A DNA stretch of 22,374 nt from JBFWWW01 sp050245975. GTDB taxonomy: Bacteria > Pseudomonadota > Alphaproteobacteria > Rhizobiales > Hyphomicrobiaceae. The position numbers and the translations under genes were made by a program. Location of the stretch: positions 1 through 22,374 of the forward strand of contig JBFWWW010000046.1 of assembly GCA_050245975.1 (NCBI GenBank), in the 5' to 3' direction. The notes below the pieces were generated by a model. The model ran no database searches. It was given only the letters and a program-made list of their open reading frames with translations, and was not told where the DNA came from. Of the stretch, positions 7,017-14,644 are shown in pieces. The stretch's first letter is position 1; the number at the start of each line of letters is the position of its first letter.

Positions 7017-7706
7017 ATGATCAAGGACCCGCCGCTGCTGACGATCAAAAGGACGTTCAAACGGCCGTCCGCGGCGCTGCTGGCGCGCTTCAAGGGGGCG
7101 CAGACCGGTCATCTCGTCGATGCGATGGAAGGGCGCGGGGCGCTCGCGCACGTGATCAAGCCGATCGACCCGGAGCGGGCGCATTTCGTCGGTGCGGCAC
7201 TGACCTGCGAGACGGGCCCGAGCGACAATCTCGCGATCCTGGCCGCGCTGGCGCTGGCGGAACCGGGCGATGCCATCGTCGTGGCCGGGGACGCGTTCAC
7301 CGCAACGGCGGTTGTCGGCGACAACGTGGCGATGATGGCGAAGAACAAGGGCGTGACCGCCATCGTCATCGACGGCATGGCACGCGACAAGGACGGCATC
7401 GTCGGCGTCGGCCTGCCGCTCTTTGCGCACGGCATCACGCCCAACTCGTGCGTCAAGACGGGCCCCGGAACGGTGGGGCTGCCGGTGGTGGCGGGCGGTG
7501 TCGCGGTGGCGCCCGGCGATGTGGTGGTCGGCGATCGCGACGGGGTGGTGATCGTGCCGGCGGCGCTGGCCGAACATGTCGCGGGCCAGCTCGACGAGAT
7601 CCGCCGTCTCGAGGAGGAGATGCAAGGCAAGATTCGCAAAGGGATGACGCACCCCGATGCCATCGCCGCCCTGCTGAAATCGGATCGCGTGCGCTACGTC
7701 GACTAG
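7017..7706 (+). CDS. RraA-family protein, likely HMG/CHA-type class II aldolase
   Basis: This 229-residue protein is of the RraA/dimethylmenaquinone methyltransferase-like fold, often mis-annotated as a methyltransferase. The metal-dependent aldolases of this fold, which cleave 4-hydroxy-4-methyl-2-oxoglutarate or 4-carboxy-4-hydroxy-2-oxoadipate to pyruvate and a second oxoacid, carry a D-x20-R-D signature. Here Asp102 (VVGDNVAMMA) is followed by exactly 20 residues and then Arg123-Asp124 (GMARDKDGI), so the active site looks intact. The bacterial RNase E inhibitor RraA lacks the full motif. DGVVIVP (175-181) is also conserved. Length is normal. ATG 7017 has GGAGG 7 nt upstream. The gene stands alone; no protocatechuate or gallate pathway genes are near, so substrate is open. 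Aldolase or oxaloacetate decarboxylase activity is inferred from the motif only. Confidence 0.85.
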   Translation: MIKDPPLLTIKRTFKRPSAALLARFKGAQTGHLVDAMEGRGALAHVIKPIDPERAHFVGAALTCETGPSDNLAILAALALAEPGDAIVVAGDAFTATAVVGDNVAMMAKNKGVTAIVIDGMARDKDGIVGVGLPLFAHGITPNSCVKTGPGTVGLPVVAGGVAVAPGDVVVGDRDGVVIVPAALAEHVAGQLDEIRRLEEEMQGKIRKGMTHPDAIAALLKSDRVRYVD

Positions 7707-7714
7707 GCGGCCGG

Positions 7715-8221
7715 CTAAATGGCCTCGAGCGCGCGCTTCACCTCGAAGATTTCCATGATGCGCGCGCCTTTGTGCGGTCCGTCGCAGACGAACTGCCAGC
7801 GGCCCTCGGTGTAGGTGTCGCACATCTTGGTCCCCTTGATGAGGATCCAGTGGCCTTCCTTGCCCTTGTGGATGGCAAGGATGTAGTGGGCCCAGGTGTT
7901 GCGCGGGATCTGCATCCACGACCAGACGCTGGGGCGCTCCTTGCGCGGCAGGTGCATGAAGCTCTTCTTGATTTCCATGCGATAGCCGAAGTGGGCGAGC
8001 GCGGCGGCGACCTCCTCGGCGTAGGTCCCCTTCACGACGGGGCGGCGCTCGGGCGGCAAACCGCGGAAGGCGCGGATCTCGTCCTCGATCTTGCTGACCG
8101 GATAGCCGGTGATGGCGGACAGGACGAACGGGCCGCAGAAGGCGATGCGGCCGGTGTCGTTGCGCACCTCGTTGAGGCTCGAGGTGACGCGTGCTGCGCC
8201 GTCATCCAGTTGAAACGCCAT
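7715..8221 (-). CDS. Uncharacterised protein with papain-like cysteine peptidase features
   Basis: I cannot name this 168-residue protein. The pattern FCGPFVLSAITG (28-39) gives a Cys29 at the start of a helix, GHWILIKG (123-130) gives His124 in a beta strand, and KMCDTYTEG (132-140) gives Asp135. Order and spacing resemble C39/papain-like folds, in which Cys-Gly-Pro begins the catalytic helix and Gly-His-Trp the catalytic strand. The middle segment KGTYAEEVAAALAHFGY is amphipathic. There is no signal peptide or membrane segment, so it is probably cytoplasmic. ATG 8221 is chosen over TTG 8242; neither has a strong ribosome site. The stop lies 8 bp from the convergent RraA-like stop. Similar small proteins are known from phages and bacterial accessory regions, but no other phage gene is visible here. 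Enzymatic activity is unproven. Confidence 0.75.
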   Translation of the reverse strand: MAFQLDDGAARVTSSLNEVRNDTGRIAFCGPFVLSAITGYPVSKIEDEIRAFRGLPPERRPVVKGTYAEEVAAALAHFGYRMEIKKSFMHLPRKERPSVWSWMQIPRNTWAHYILAIHKGKEGHWILIKGTKMCDTYTEGRWQFVCDGPHKGARIMEIFEVKRALEAI

Positions 8222-8244
8222 GGGCGGCCGGTCCGTCTGCAAAT

Positions 8245-8270
8245 GCGTGGTTAATCAAATCTTTCCACGC
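8245..8270. promoter_or_regulatory. Inverted repeat with AT-rich centre between divergent genes
   Basis: GCGTGG (8245-8250) and CCACGC (8265-8270) flank a 14-bp AT-rich spacer (TTAATCAAATCTTT), unusual in this GC-rich window. It lies just upstream of the small papain-like gene and about 100 bp before the CDF gene. It could be an operator or overlap a promoter. A nearby TTAACG recalls a CtrA half-site, but the TTAA spacing does not fit the full box. Confidence 0.3.
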
Positions 8271-8372
8271 GATCCTTAACGAAAGGTTTCCGTCGCCGGC
8301 GGAGGCAGGCGACGGGGCTGCGGCGAAAAGACTGGGCATCGGCCGCGGACCCTCTCTATATCGACAGGCAGC

Positions 8373-9329
8373 ATGACGAGCACGCACAGGCATCACCATC
8401 CTCACGGCGACCAGTCCCATGGGCACGACCACGGGGCCGAGGGGCACACGCACGCGCACGCCGTCACCCAAGCGAACGAGACGCGCGTTGGCCTGGCCGC
8501 CGCGCTGACCGCGCTGTTCCTGGTGGCGGAGGTGGCAGGCGGCCTGTGGTCGGGGTCGCTGGCGCTGCTCGCCGACGCAGGCCACATGCTCACGGATGCC
8601 GCGTCGCTGGCGCTGGCCTGGGCCGCCTTCCGGATCGCACGCCGTCCGTCGGACTGGACGAGGACCTACGGCTTCCACCGCTTCCAGGTGGTCGCGGCCT
8701 ACACCAACGGGCTGACGCTGTTCTTCATCGCGGGCGTGATCGTCTACGAGGCCACCATGCGCCTGCGCGAACCGGTGGCGGTGCTAGGCGGGCCGATGCT
8801 GGCCGTTGCAGTGCTGGGGCTGCTGGTCAACATCGCCTCCTTCCTGGCCCTGCACGGTGCGGACCGCGAAAACCTCAATGTGCGCGGCGCGATGCTGCAT
8901 GTGCTGGGCGATCTGCTGGGATCGGCGGCGGCCATCGTCGCCGCGGTGGTGATCCTGTGGACCGGCTGGACGCCCATCGACCCGCTGCTGTCGATGCTGG
9001 TGGCGGTGCTGATCCTGCGCAGCGCATGGTTCCTGGTCTGGGAGTCGGCGCATATCCTGCTCGAAGCCGCGCCGCGCGGGCTCGATATTCCCGCCATGCG
9101 CGCCGATCTGATGGCCAGCATTCCGGGACTGGAGGACGTGCATCACATCCACGCCTGGTCGCTGACCGAGGAGCGGCCGATGGTGACGCTGCATGCGCGC
9201 GTGGCCGACCAGGCCGAGGCCGGCCGTGTCGCGACCGCCCTGCGCGAGCGCCTGGCGAGCCGCTATCGCATCGGGCACGCCACCATCGAAGTCGAGTGCG
9301 GGGATTGCGCCGATCCCGCAGGCTGCTAG
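8373..9329 (+). CDS. CDF-family heavy metal exporter (CzcD/ZitB-like)
   Basis: This 318-residue cation diffusion facilitator exports Zn(II), and possibly Co or Cd, across the inner membrane in exchange for protons. The N-terminal 30 residues hold 11 histidines, a typical metal-sensing tail. Six membrane segments follow; HMLTD (71-75) in TM2 and HVLGD (176-180) in TM5 give the HxxxD pairs of zinc-type transporters. The cytoplasmic C-terminal domain contains HHIHAWSLTEERPMVTLHARV (about 257-277), with HIHAW conserved. The last ten residues hold three Cys (309, 312, 318), an extra potential metal site. ATG 8373 begins the His-rich tail; only a weak AGG-type ribosome site precedes it. No MerR- or Fur-type regulator is adjacent. 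The substrate range is inferred from the HxxxD pairs. Confidence 0.93.
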   Translation: MTSTHRHHHPHGDQSHGHDHGAEGHTHAHAVTQANETRVGLAAALTALFLVAEVAGGLWSGSLALLADAGHMLTDAASLALAWAAFRIARRPSDWTRTYGFHRFQVVAAYTNGLTLFFIAGVIVYEATMRLREPVAVLGGPMLAVAVLGLLVNIASFLALHGADRENLNVRGAMLHVLGDLLGSAAAIVAAVVILWTGWTPIDPLLSMLVAVLILRSAWFLVWESAHILLEAAPRGLDIPAMRADLMASIPGLEDVHHIHAWSLTEERPMVTLHARVADQAEAGRVATALRERLASRYRIGHATIEVECGDCADPAGC

Positions 9330-9364
9330 CTTCCGCTCACGGGACAGCAGGGCGGGCAGGGCGG

Positions 9365-11101
9365 ATGGCGAACAATCGGGACGACGAAAAAGGCTTCCTG
9401 CGCGGGCTGCAGAATTATGGCGACCGCGATTTCTCGGTCTACATGCGGCGCGCGTTCGCCCGCTCGATGGGCTATTCGAGCGATGAGCTGAAGCGGCCGG
9501 TGGTGGGCATCGCGTTCACGCACTCGAAGTTCAACCCCTGCCATCGCCATTTTCCCGAACTGCTCGACGCGGTGAAGCGGGGTGTGGCGTCGGCGGGCGG
9601 GCTGGCGCTCGAATTCCCGACCATCTCGCTGCACGAATCGACGCTGGCGCCCAACTCCATGAAGTTCCGCAACCTCATGGCGATGGACACGGAGGAGATG
9701 ATCCGCGCCCAGCCGATGGATGCGGTGGTGCTGATGGGCGGCTGCGACAAGACCGTGCCGGCGCAGCTCATGGGGGCGGCGAGCGCCGCCAAGCCCGCCA
9801 TCCAGCTCATCGGCGGGCCGCAGATGACGTCGCGCTACAAGGACGACCGTGTCGGCGCCTGCACCGACTGCCGCAAGTTCTGGACGCGCTATCGCGCGGG
9901 CGAGCTCGACAAGGCCGAGATCGAGACCGTCGAGGGCCGGCTCGTGACGACGGCTGGAACTTGCGCCGTGATGGGGACGGCCTCCACCATGGCCGCCATC
10001 GCGGAGGCGCTGGGCATGACGTTGCCGGGAACGGCCGCCATCCCGGCGGTGCATGCCGACAGGCTCAGGGCGGCGGAGGCGACAGGGGTCAGGGCGGTGG
10101 CGCTGGCGCGCGAAACGACCCCGCTCACGCCCGGCCGCATCATCACGGACAAGTCGATCGAGAACGCGACCCGCGTTCTCCTGGCGCTGGGCGGCTCCAC
10201 CAACGGTGTCATCCATCTGGCCGCCATCGCGGGCCGCGTCGGCTGCAGGCTCGACCTCGCCCGCCTCAATGCGTTGTCGGACACGACGCCCGTGCTCGCC
10301 GCCGTCAAGCCGGTGGGCAACGAGTTCTACATGGAGGATTTTTTCGCTGCCGGCGGCATCGGCGCGGTGCTGCGCGAGCTGAAGCCGCTTCTGCATCTCG
10401 ATTGCCTGACCATCACCGGCGAGACGCTGGGCGAGCGTCTGGCGGTGGAAGAGGGCGCCTATGTGGACCGCCGCGTCATCAAGCCGCGCGAAGCTCCGCT
10501 GGAGCCGCAGGGCGGACTGGTGGCGCTGTTCGGCTCGCTGGCGCCCGACGGGGCCATCCTGAAGCGCTCGGCGGCGACGCCGGCGTTGTTCGAGACCGAG
10601 GCGCGCGCGGTGGTCTTTGCCTCGCTCGATGACCTCGCCGCGCGCATCGACGATCCGGCTCTCGACGTGACGGCCTCCGACATCCTCGTGCTGCAGAACG
10701 CCGGGCCGCGCAGTGCCGCCGCCATGCCCGAGGCGGGCTTCCTGCCGATCCCCAGGAAGCTGCTGCAGGCCGGCGTGAAGGACATGGTGCGGCTGTCGGA
10801 TGCGCGCATGTCGGGCACGGCCTACGGCACCATCATCCTGCATGTGGCGCCGGAAGCGGCGGCAGGCGGGCCGCTGGGTCTCGTGCGCACCGGCGACCGT
10901 ATCCGCCTCAGCGTCGCCGAGCGCCGTCTCGACCTGCTGGTGGATGACGCGGAGCTGGCGCGCCGGCGCGCGGCGCGGACCGGCGCGCGGGAGGCGGATG
11001 CGACGGACGCGCGCGGCTACGGCCGGCTGTTCGCCGACCGCGTGCTGCAGGCGCCGGACGGCTGCGACTTCGAGTTCCTGCGGCCGGCCGCGCGGAGCTA
11101 G
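9365..11101 (+). CDS. IlvD/Edd-family [2Fe-2S] dehydratase, sugar-acid type
   Basis: This 578-residue dehydratase belongs to the dihydroxy-acid dehydratase / 6-phosphogluconate dehydratase family. Three cysteines at 59 (FNPCHRHF), 127 (MGGCDKTVPA) and 200 (AGTCAVMGTASTM) coincide with the cluster ligands of structurally studied pentonate dehydratases such as L-arabinonate dehydratase. The candidate catalytic Ser483 lies in SDARMSGTAYGT. GACTDCRKFW (164-173), LALGGSTNGVIHL and VGNEFYMEDFFAAGG also fit the sugar-acid branch better than valine/isoleucine IlvD. The likely reaction removes water from a sugar or related aldonic acid to give a 2-keto-3-deoxy acid; the substrate cannot be fixed. ATG 9365 starts 35 nt after the CDF gene; the open frame extending upstream from 8546 is an overlap of the CDF gene. 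Its TAG stop shares CTAG (11098-11101) with the convergent hydrolase gene. Confidence 0.9.
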   Translation: MANNRDDEKGFLRGLQNYGDRDFSVYMRRAFARSMGYSSDELKRPVVGIAFTHSKFNPCHRHFPELLDAVKRGVASAGGLALEFPTISLHESTLAPNSMKFRNLMAMDTEEMIRAQPMDAVVLMGGCDKTVPAQLMGAASAAKPAIQLIGGPQMTSRYKDDRVGACTDCRKFWTRYRAGELDKAEIETVEGRLVTTAGTCAVMGTASTMAAIAEALGMTLPGTAAIPAVHADRLRAAEATGVRAVALARETTPLTPGRIITDKSIENATRVLLALGGSTNGVIHLAAIAGRVGCRLDLARLNALSDTTPVLAAVKPVGNEFYMEDFFAAGGIGAVLRELKPLLHLDCLTITGETLGERLAVEEGAYVDRRVIKPREAPLEPQGGLVALFGSLAPDGAILKRSAATPALFETEARAVVFASLDDLAARIDDPALDVTASDILVLQNAGPRSAAAMPEAGFLPIPRKLLQAGVKDMVRLSDARMSGTAYGTIILHVAPEAAAGGPLGLVRTGDRIRLSVAERRLDLLVDDAELARRRAARTGAREADATDARGYGRLFADRVLQAPDGCDFEFLRPAARS

Positions 11102-11898
11102 GTCCTCGGGGCGACGTCGAGCTTGTGGGCGATGCCGTCCATGGAGGCCTGCAGCGCGGGGTAGCGCTGCGCCACCAGCGGGTCGTGGCCGGGAATGACG
11201 TGGCCCGGCGTGGTGGCGAGCGCCTGCAGCTTGTCGTAGCTCCTGAGCGTCGCCTCGACGTCGACGACGATCGGGAACGGTTTGCGCTTCTCGAAATTCT
11301 CGTAGAAGTGCGCGGCATCCGCCGCCAGCACCATATGGCCGCGCGCGGTCGGCACGCGCACGCACTGCAGCCCCTTGGAGTGGCCGGGCACGGCATGCAC
11401 GGTGACGCCGGGCGCGATCTCGCCGTCGCCGTCGTGGAACTTCACGCGGCCTGAATAGACACGGCGCACGAGACCGCAGACGTGATCGGCACTGAACGGC
11501 TTGCGCAAAGCGTCCTCGCACATGCAGCGGCCGGTGGCATAGGCGACCTCGGCGTCCTGGATGTGGAAGGTGGCGGCGGGAAAGTGGTCGAGCGTGCCGG
11601 CATGGTCGTAATGCAGGTGGGAGATGACGACGTCCTTGATGGTGTCGGCGCGCACGCCCACCACTTCCAGCGCCTCGCGGGGCAGACGGGTCAGCTTGCG
11701 GTTGCGCGCCTTGGCGTCGGCATGGTCGAAGCCGGTGTCGACAAGGATGGTGTGGTTGGCATTGCGGATCACCCACACGTAGTAGGCGAGCGGCATCGGG
11801 CTCGCGTGGTCGTCGTCGGACAGGAAGTTCTCCATGCGCAGCCGGTTCGCATGGTCGCCGTATTTGAGCGCCAGGACTTCGTAGGTCTCGCCGGTCAT
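11098..11898 (-). CDS. MBL-fold hydrolase, N-acyl homoserine lactonase-like
   Basis: This 266-residue metallo-beta-lactamase-fold enzyme binds two metals. HLHYDH (94-99) is the HxHxDH site, PGHS has His173, AADAAH has the bridging Asp194, and PGHVIPGHDP (231-240) carries the last His. The order, and a segment before the HxHxDH block with ILVDTGF (51-57), resemble AttM/AiiA-type lactonases, though many members hydrolyse other lactones or thioesters. There is no signal peptide. Start ATG 11898 has GGGAG about 6 nt upstream; a 133-residue extension to 12297 runs antisense to the malonyl-CoA decarboxylase gene and is rejected. With the sugar-acid dehydratase next door, a sugar lactone substrate is conceivable, but the genes are convergent and not co-transcribed. 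Quorum quenching is unproven. Confidence 0.88.
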   Translation of the reverse strand: MTGETYEVLALKYGDHANRLRMENFLSDDDHASPMPLAYYVWVIRNANHTILVDTGFDHADAKARNRKLTRLPREALEVVGVRADTIKDVVISHLHYDHAGTLDHFPAATFHIQDAEVAYATGRCMCEDALRKPFSADHVCGLVRRVYSGRVKFHDGDGEIAPGVTVHAVPGHSKGLQCVRVPTARGHMVLAADAAHFYENFEKRKPFPIVVDVEATLRSYDKLQALATTPGHVIPGHDPLVAQRYPALQASMDGIAHKLDVAPRT

Positions 11899-12067
11899 GT
11901 GCGTCTCCCTGTGTGCCTTGTGAGTGGGCTTTGGCGACAGGGTGCCTCGCGCCGGCGATGGTGTCGAGACTTGTTCGCGCGGGCTATCCCCGCCGGCCCG
12001 ACGCGCGATAGACTGGCGGTGCCGGATCAGTGCGCCGACACGCAGCCGACACTCAAGGGAGAGCCCC

Positions 12068-13522
12068 GTGAACGTCTCGTTTCTGCAGGAGCTTCTCAAC
12101 ACGGTGGCCGAGCAGGGGCGGCAGCTTCTGCCGCGGTCGTTCGGCTGGTCGGGGCAGAAACAGGACATCCGCGAGCTGTCGCGCGCCCTTGTTTCGGGAC
12201 GCGGCGAGGCGTCGGGCGTCGTCATCGCGCACGAGATCCTGCAGCAGTATCGGGCGCTCAATCCGGAGGAACGGCGCGCCTTCTTCTGCTTCCTCATCGA
12301 GACGATGCAGCCCGATCCCGACGGCGTGGCGCGCGCGGCACGGGCCTACGCCGATGCGCCGGGCGAGGCGACGCTGATGCGCCTGCAGCATGCGGTCGAG
12401 AGCCCGCGCCAGGAATTCTTCCGCCGCCTCAACCTGGCGCCGGGAGCGACCGCGGAAATCGTCGCCATGCGCCGCGACCTGCTGCGCCTGCCGCGCGCCG
12501 AGGTGGCGGTGCTGGACGCCGATCTCAAGCACCTGCTGCAGTCGTGGTTCAACCGCGGCTTTCTCGTGCTGCGCCGGATCGACTGGCAGACGCCGGCCGC
12601 CATCCTGGAGAAGATCATCGCCTACGAGGCCGTGCACGAGATCCAGGGTTGGGACGACCTGCGCCGCAGGCTCGACCCGGCGGACCGGCGCTGCTTCGCC
12701 TTCTTCCACCCTTCGCTCGTCGACGAGCCGCTCATTTTCGTCGAGGTGGCGCTGATGGACGACATCCCGGACGGGATCGAGCGCGTGCTCAACGAGGAGA
12801 GGAAGATCGACGGCGACGCGGAGCCTTCGACGGCGGTGTTCTACTCGATCTCCAACTGCCAGGAGGGCCTGCGCGGCATCTCGTTCGGCAATTTCCTCAT
12901 CAAGCAGGTCGTCGAGGAGCTGGCGAAGGAACGGGCCTCCCTCAAGATGTTCGTGACACTGTCGCCGGTGCCTCAGTTCGCACGCTGGCTGGAGCACAGG
13001 CTCGCCGACGACGGTGCGCAGATGATCACGCCGGCCGACCGCACCGTGCTGCAGGTGCTGAAGGACCCGAGCTGGATGGAGGAGTGCGACGAGGACACGG
13101 AGGGGCCGCTGCGCGACAGCGTGCTGGCGCTGGCAGCCGAATATTTCCTGCGCGCCAAGGCGGCCGACGGTCGCCCGGTCGATCCCGTGGCACGGTTCCA
13201 CCTCGGGAACGGCGCCAGGCTCGAGCGCATCAACTGGCGCGGGGACCCGTCCGAGAAGGGTCTGCGCGAGGCGCACGGCCTGATGGTGAACTACCGCTAC
13301 GACCTCAAGGAAATCGAGAAGAACCACGAGGCCTACGTGAACGACGGCGTGGTGGCCGCCTCGCGGCAGGTGCGCGGGCTGCTGCGGCCGGAGAAGTCAC
13401 GCGTCGAGCAGGCCACCAAGCTGCTGGCGCTGCCCGGGCGCCGCACTGCGGGAACCGAGAAGAAGGCGGACGGCGAGGCCGCCAAGCGCCCGCGGGCGGC
13501 GGCGCAGGACGAGACGGACTGA
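12068..13522 (+). CDS. Malonyl-CoA decarboxylase
   Basis: This 484-residue enzyme converts malonyl-CoA to acetyl-CoA and CO2. The N-terminal helical domain covers about 1-190. The C-terminal domain, a GNAT-like fold, contains HPSLVDEPLIFVEVAL (214-229), FYSISNCQEGLRGISFGNFL (258-277), FVTLSPVPQF (295-304) with Ser299, and ARFHLGNGARLERINW (375-390) with His378; these match the catalytic Ser/His of human MLYCD. NYRYDLKEIEKNHEAYVNDG closes the domain. The last about 45 residues are Lys/Arg/Ala-rich and variable. The start is GTG 12068, preceded by AAGGGAG about 6-7 nt upstream; an in-frame extension to 11924 lies in the divergent promoter region. Rhizobial matABC operons pair this enzyme with malonyl-CoA synthetase and a transporter, but neither is adjacent, so it may serve general malonyl-CoA control. 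Confidence 0.95.
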   Translation: MNVSFLQELLNTVAEQGRQLLPRSFGWSGQKQDIRELSRALVSGRGEASGVVIAHEILQQYRALNPEERRAFFCFLIETMQPDPDGVARAARAYADAPGEATLMRLQHAVESPRQEFFRRLNLAPGATAEIVAMRRDLLRLPRAEVAVLDADLKHLLQSWFNRGFLVLRRIDWQTPAAILEKIIAYEAVHEIQGWDDLRRRLDPADRRCFAFFHPSLVDEPLIFVEVALMDDIPDGIERVLNEERKIDGDAEPSTAVFYSISNCQEGLRGISFGNFLIKQVVEELAKERASLKMFVTLSPVPQFARWLEHRLADDGAQMITPADRTVLQVLKDPSWMEECDEDTEGPLRDSVLALAAEYFLRAKAADGRPVDPVARFHLGNGARLERINWRGDPSEKGLREAHGLMVNYRYDLKEIEKNHEAYVNDGVVAASRQVRGLLRPEKSRVEQATKLLALPGRRTAGTEKKADGEAAKRPRAAAQDETD

Positions 13523-13619
13523 TGGGCGGGCTGGCGCGGCGTAGACCGGCCAGGAGCTGATACCCGGAACCCTTGTTTCGGCCACGGGTTCATGCACAGA
13601 TGCGCCGGACAAGCGGCGG

Positions 13620-13640
13620 CCGGGCGAAAGATGCGCCCGG
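13620..13640 (+). other. GC-rich hairpin before the zinc metallopeptidase gene
   Basis: CCGGGCG (13620-13626) and CGCCCGG (13634-13640) form a perfect 7-bp stem around a 7-nt loop AAAGATG, 23 nt before the ypfJ-like ATG. There is no following T-run, so it is not a classical intrinsic terminator. It may end the malonyl-CoA decarboxylase transcript or act as a leader structure. A weaker dyad, GAACCC/GGGTTC, lies at 13567-13591. Confidence 0.35.
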
Positions 13641-13663
13641 GACTATTCGAGGATCACAGGCGC

Positions 13664-14644
13664 ATGCGCTACGGCGACCAGGACCAGGAAAGCGAGAACG
13701 TAGAAGACCGTCGGTCCGAGCACGGCGGCATGTTCGGCGGCCGCGGCTTTCCGGGCGGCGGCGGCATGCCGTTTCCCATCCCGATCGGCGGCCGCGGCGG
13801 CTTCTCCATCACCACGCTGCTGATCATCGGCGCGCTGATGCTGTTCTTCGGCATCAACCCGCTGGAGATCCTCGGCGGCGGGCAGGGCGTGCCGAACATG
13901 CCGCAGATGCCGCGCATGGACCCGGGCCCCGGCCGCACGGCCACCAACGACCGCTTCGAGATTCCCGGCATGCCGCGCACCGGCGCCGCGCCGCAATCGC
14001 ACGACGACATGGCCAAGTTCGTCGGCCGCGTGCTGAAGGACACCGAGGACGTCTGGAACAAGGTGTTCCAGTCCTTCGGCAAGCAGTATCGCGAGCCGAA
14101 GCTGGTGCTGTTCTCCGGCGCGACGCGGACGGCGTGCGGCACGGGCCAGACGGCGATGGGGCCGTTCTATTGTCCGCTCGACCAGAAGGTCTACATCGAC
14201 CTCGCCTTCTATGAGGAATTGAAGCGCCGCTTCCGCGCGCCCGGAGACTTCGCCCAGGCCTACGTCATCGCGCACGAGGTGGGCCATCACGTGCAGACGC
14301 TGCTCGGCATCTCCGAGAAGGTGCAGAACATGAAGCAGCGCGCGGACGACCGGCAGGCCAACGCGCTGCAGGTGCGCATGGAGCTGCAGGCGGACTGCCT
14401 CGCCGGCGTGTGGGCGAACCTCACCAACCAGATCAAGGGCCGGCTGGAGCCGGGCGACATCGAGGAAGGGCTGAACGCGGCCGCCGCCATCGGCGACGAC
14501 ATGATCCAGCGTCAGACGCAGGGCCGCGTCGTGCCGGAGGCCTTCACGCACGGCTCGTCGGCCCAGCGCGTGAAGTGGTTCAAGACCGGCCTCGACACCG
14601 GCCAGATGCAGAGCTGCGACACGTTCAACGCGTCGAACCTCTAG
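13664..14644 (+). CDS. Neutral zinc metallopeptidase, YpfJ family
   Basis: This 326-residue protein of the zinc metallopeptidase family DUF2342/YpfJ has the start RYGDQDQESENVEDRR (2-17), which matches the family N-terminus with its ESxNVEDRR block. That supports ATG 13664 over a start at 13592. A Gly-rich stretch (21-47) leads to one membrane segment at about 48-64. The catalytic domain holds IAHEVGHHVQ (202-211), an HExxH motif with zinc ligands His204 and His208 and general base Glu205. ELQADCLAG (240-248) contributes the likely third ligand Glu240. Cys158 and Cys170, in TACGTG and FYCP, are conserved and may form a disulfide. The bulk probably faces the periplasm. Physiological substrate is unknown. 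The stop sits in a 15-bp tandem repeat. It follows malonyl-CoA decarboxylase by 141 bp. Confidence 0.93.
   Translation: MRYGDQDQESENVEDRRSEHGGMFGGRGFPGGGGMPFPIPIGGRGGFSITTLLIIGALMLFFGINPLEILGGGQGVPNMPQMPRMDPGPGRTATNDRFEIPGMPRTGAAPQSHDDMAKFVGRVLKDTEDVWNKVFQSFGKQYREPKLVLFSGATRTACGTGQTAMGPFYCPLDQKVYIDLAFYEELKRRFRAPGDFAQAYVIAHEVGHHVQTLLGISEKVQNMKQRADDRQANALQVRMELQADCLAGVWANLTNQIKGRLEPGDIEEGLNAAAAIGDDMIQRQTQGRVVPEAFTHGSSAQRVKWFKTGLDTGQMQSCDTFNASNL

Noticed and set aside
8251..8280. CtrA binding site (TTAA-N7-TTAA)
   Set aside because: TTAA at 8251-8254 and 8276-8279 are 21 bp apart, not 7, and no other half-site is at the right distance.
9326..11776. An 816-residue minus-strand open frame opposite the dehydratase
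   Set aside because: Its composition is rich in Arg, His and Pro, typical of antisense frames in GC-rich DNA, and both the dehydratase and the hydrolase are clear genes in other frames.
11976..12007. Inverted repeat in the hydrolase - malonyl-CoA decarboxylase gap as an operator
   Set aside because: The arms CGCGCGGGC and GCCC-GCGCG need a 3-nt bulge and consist only of G and C, so chance is likely in this composition.
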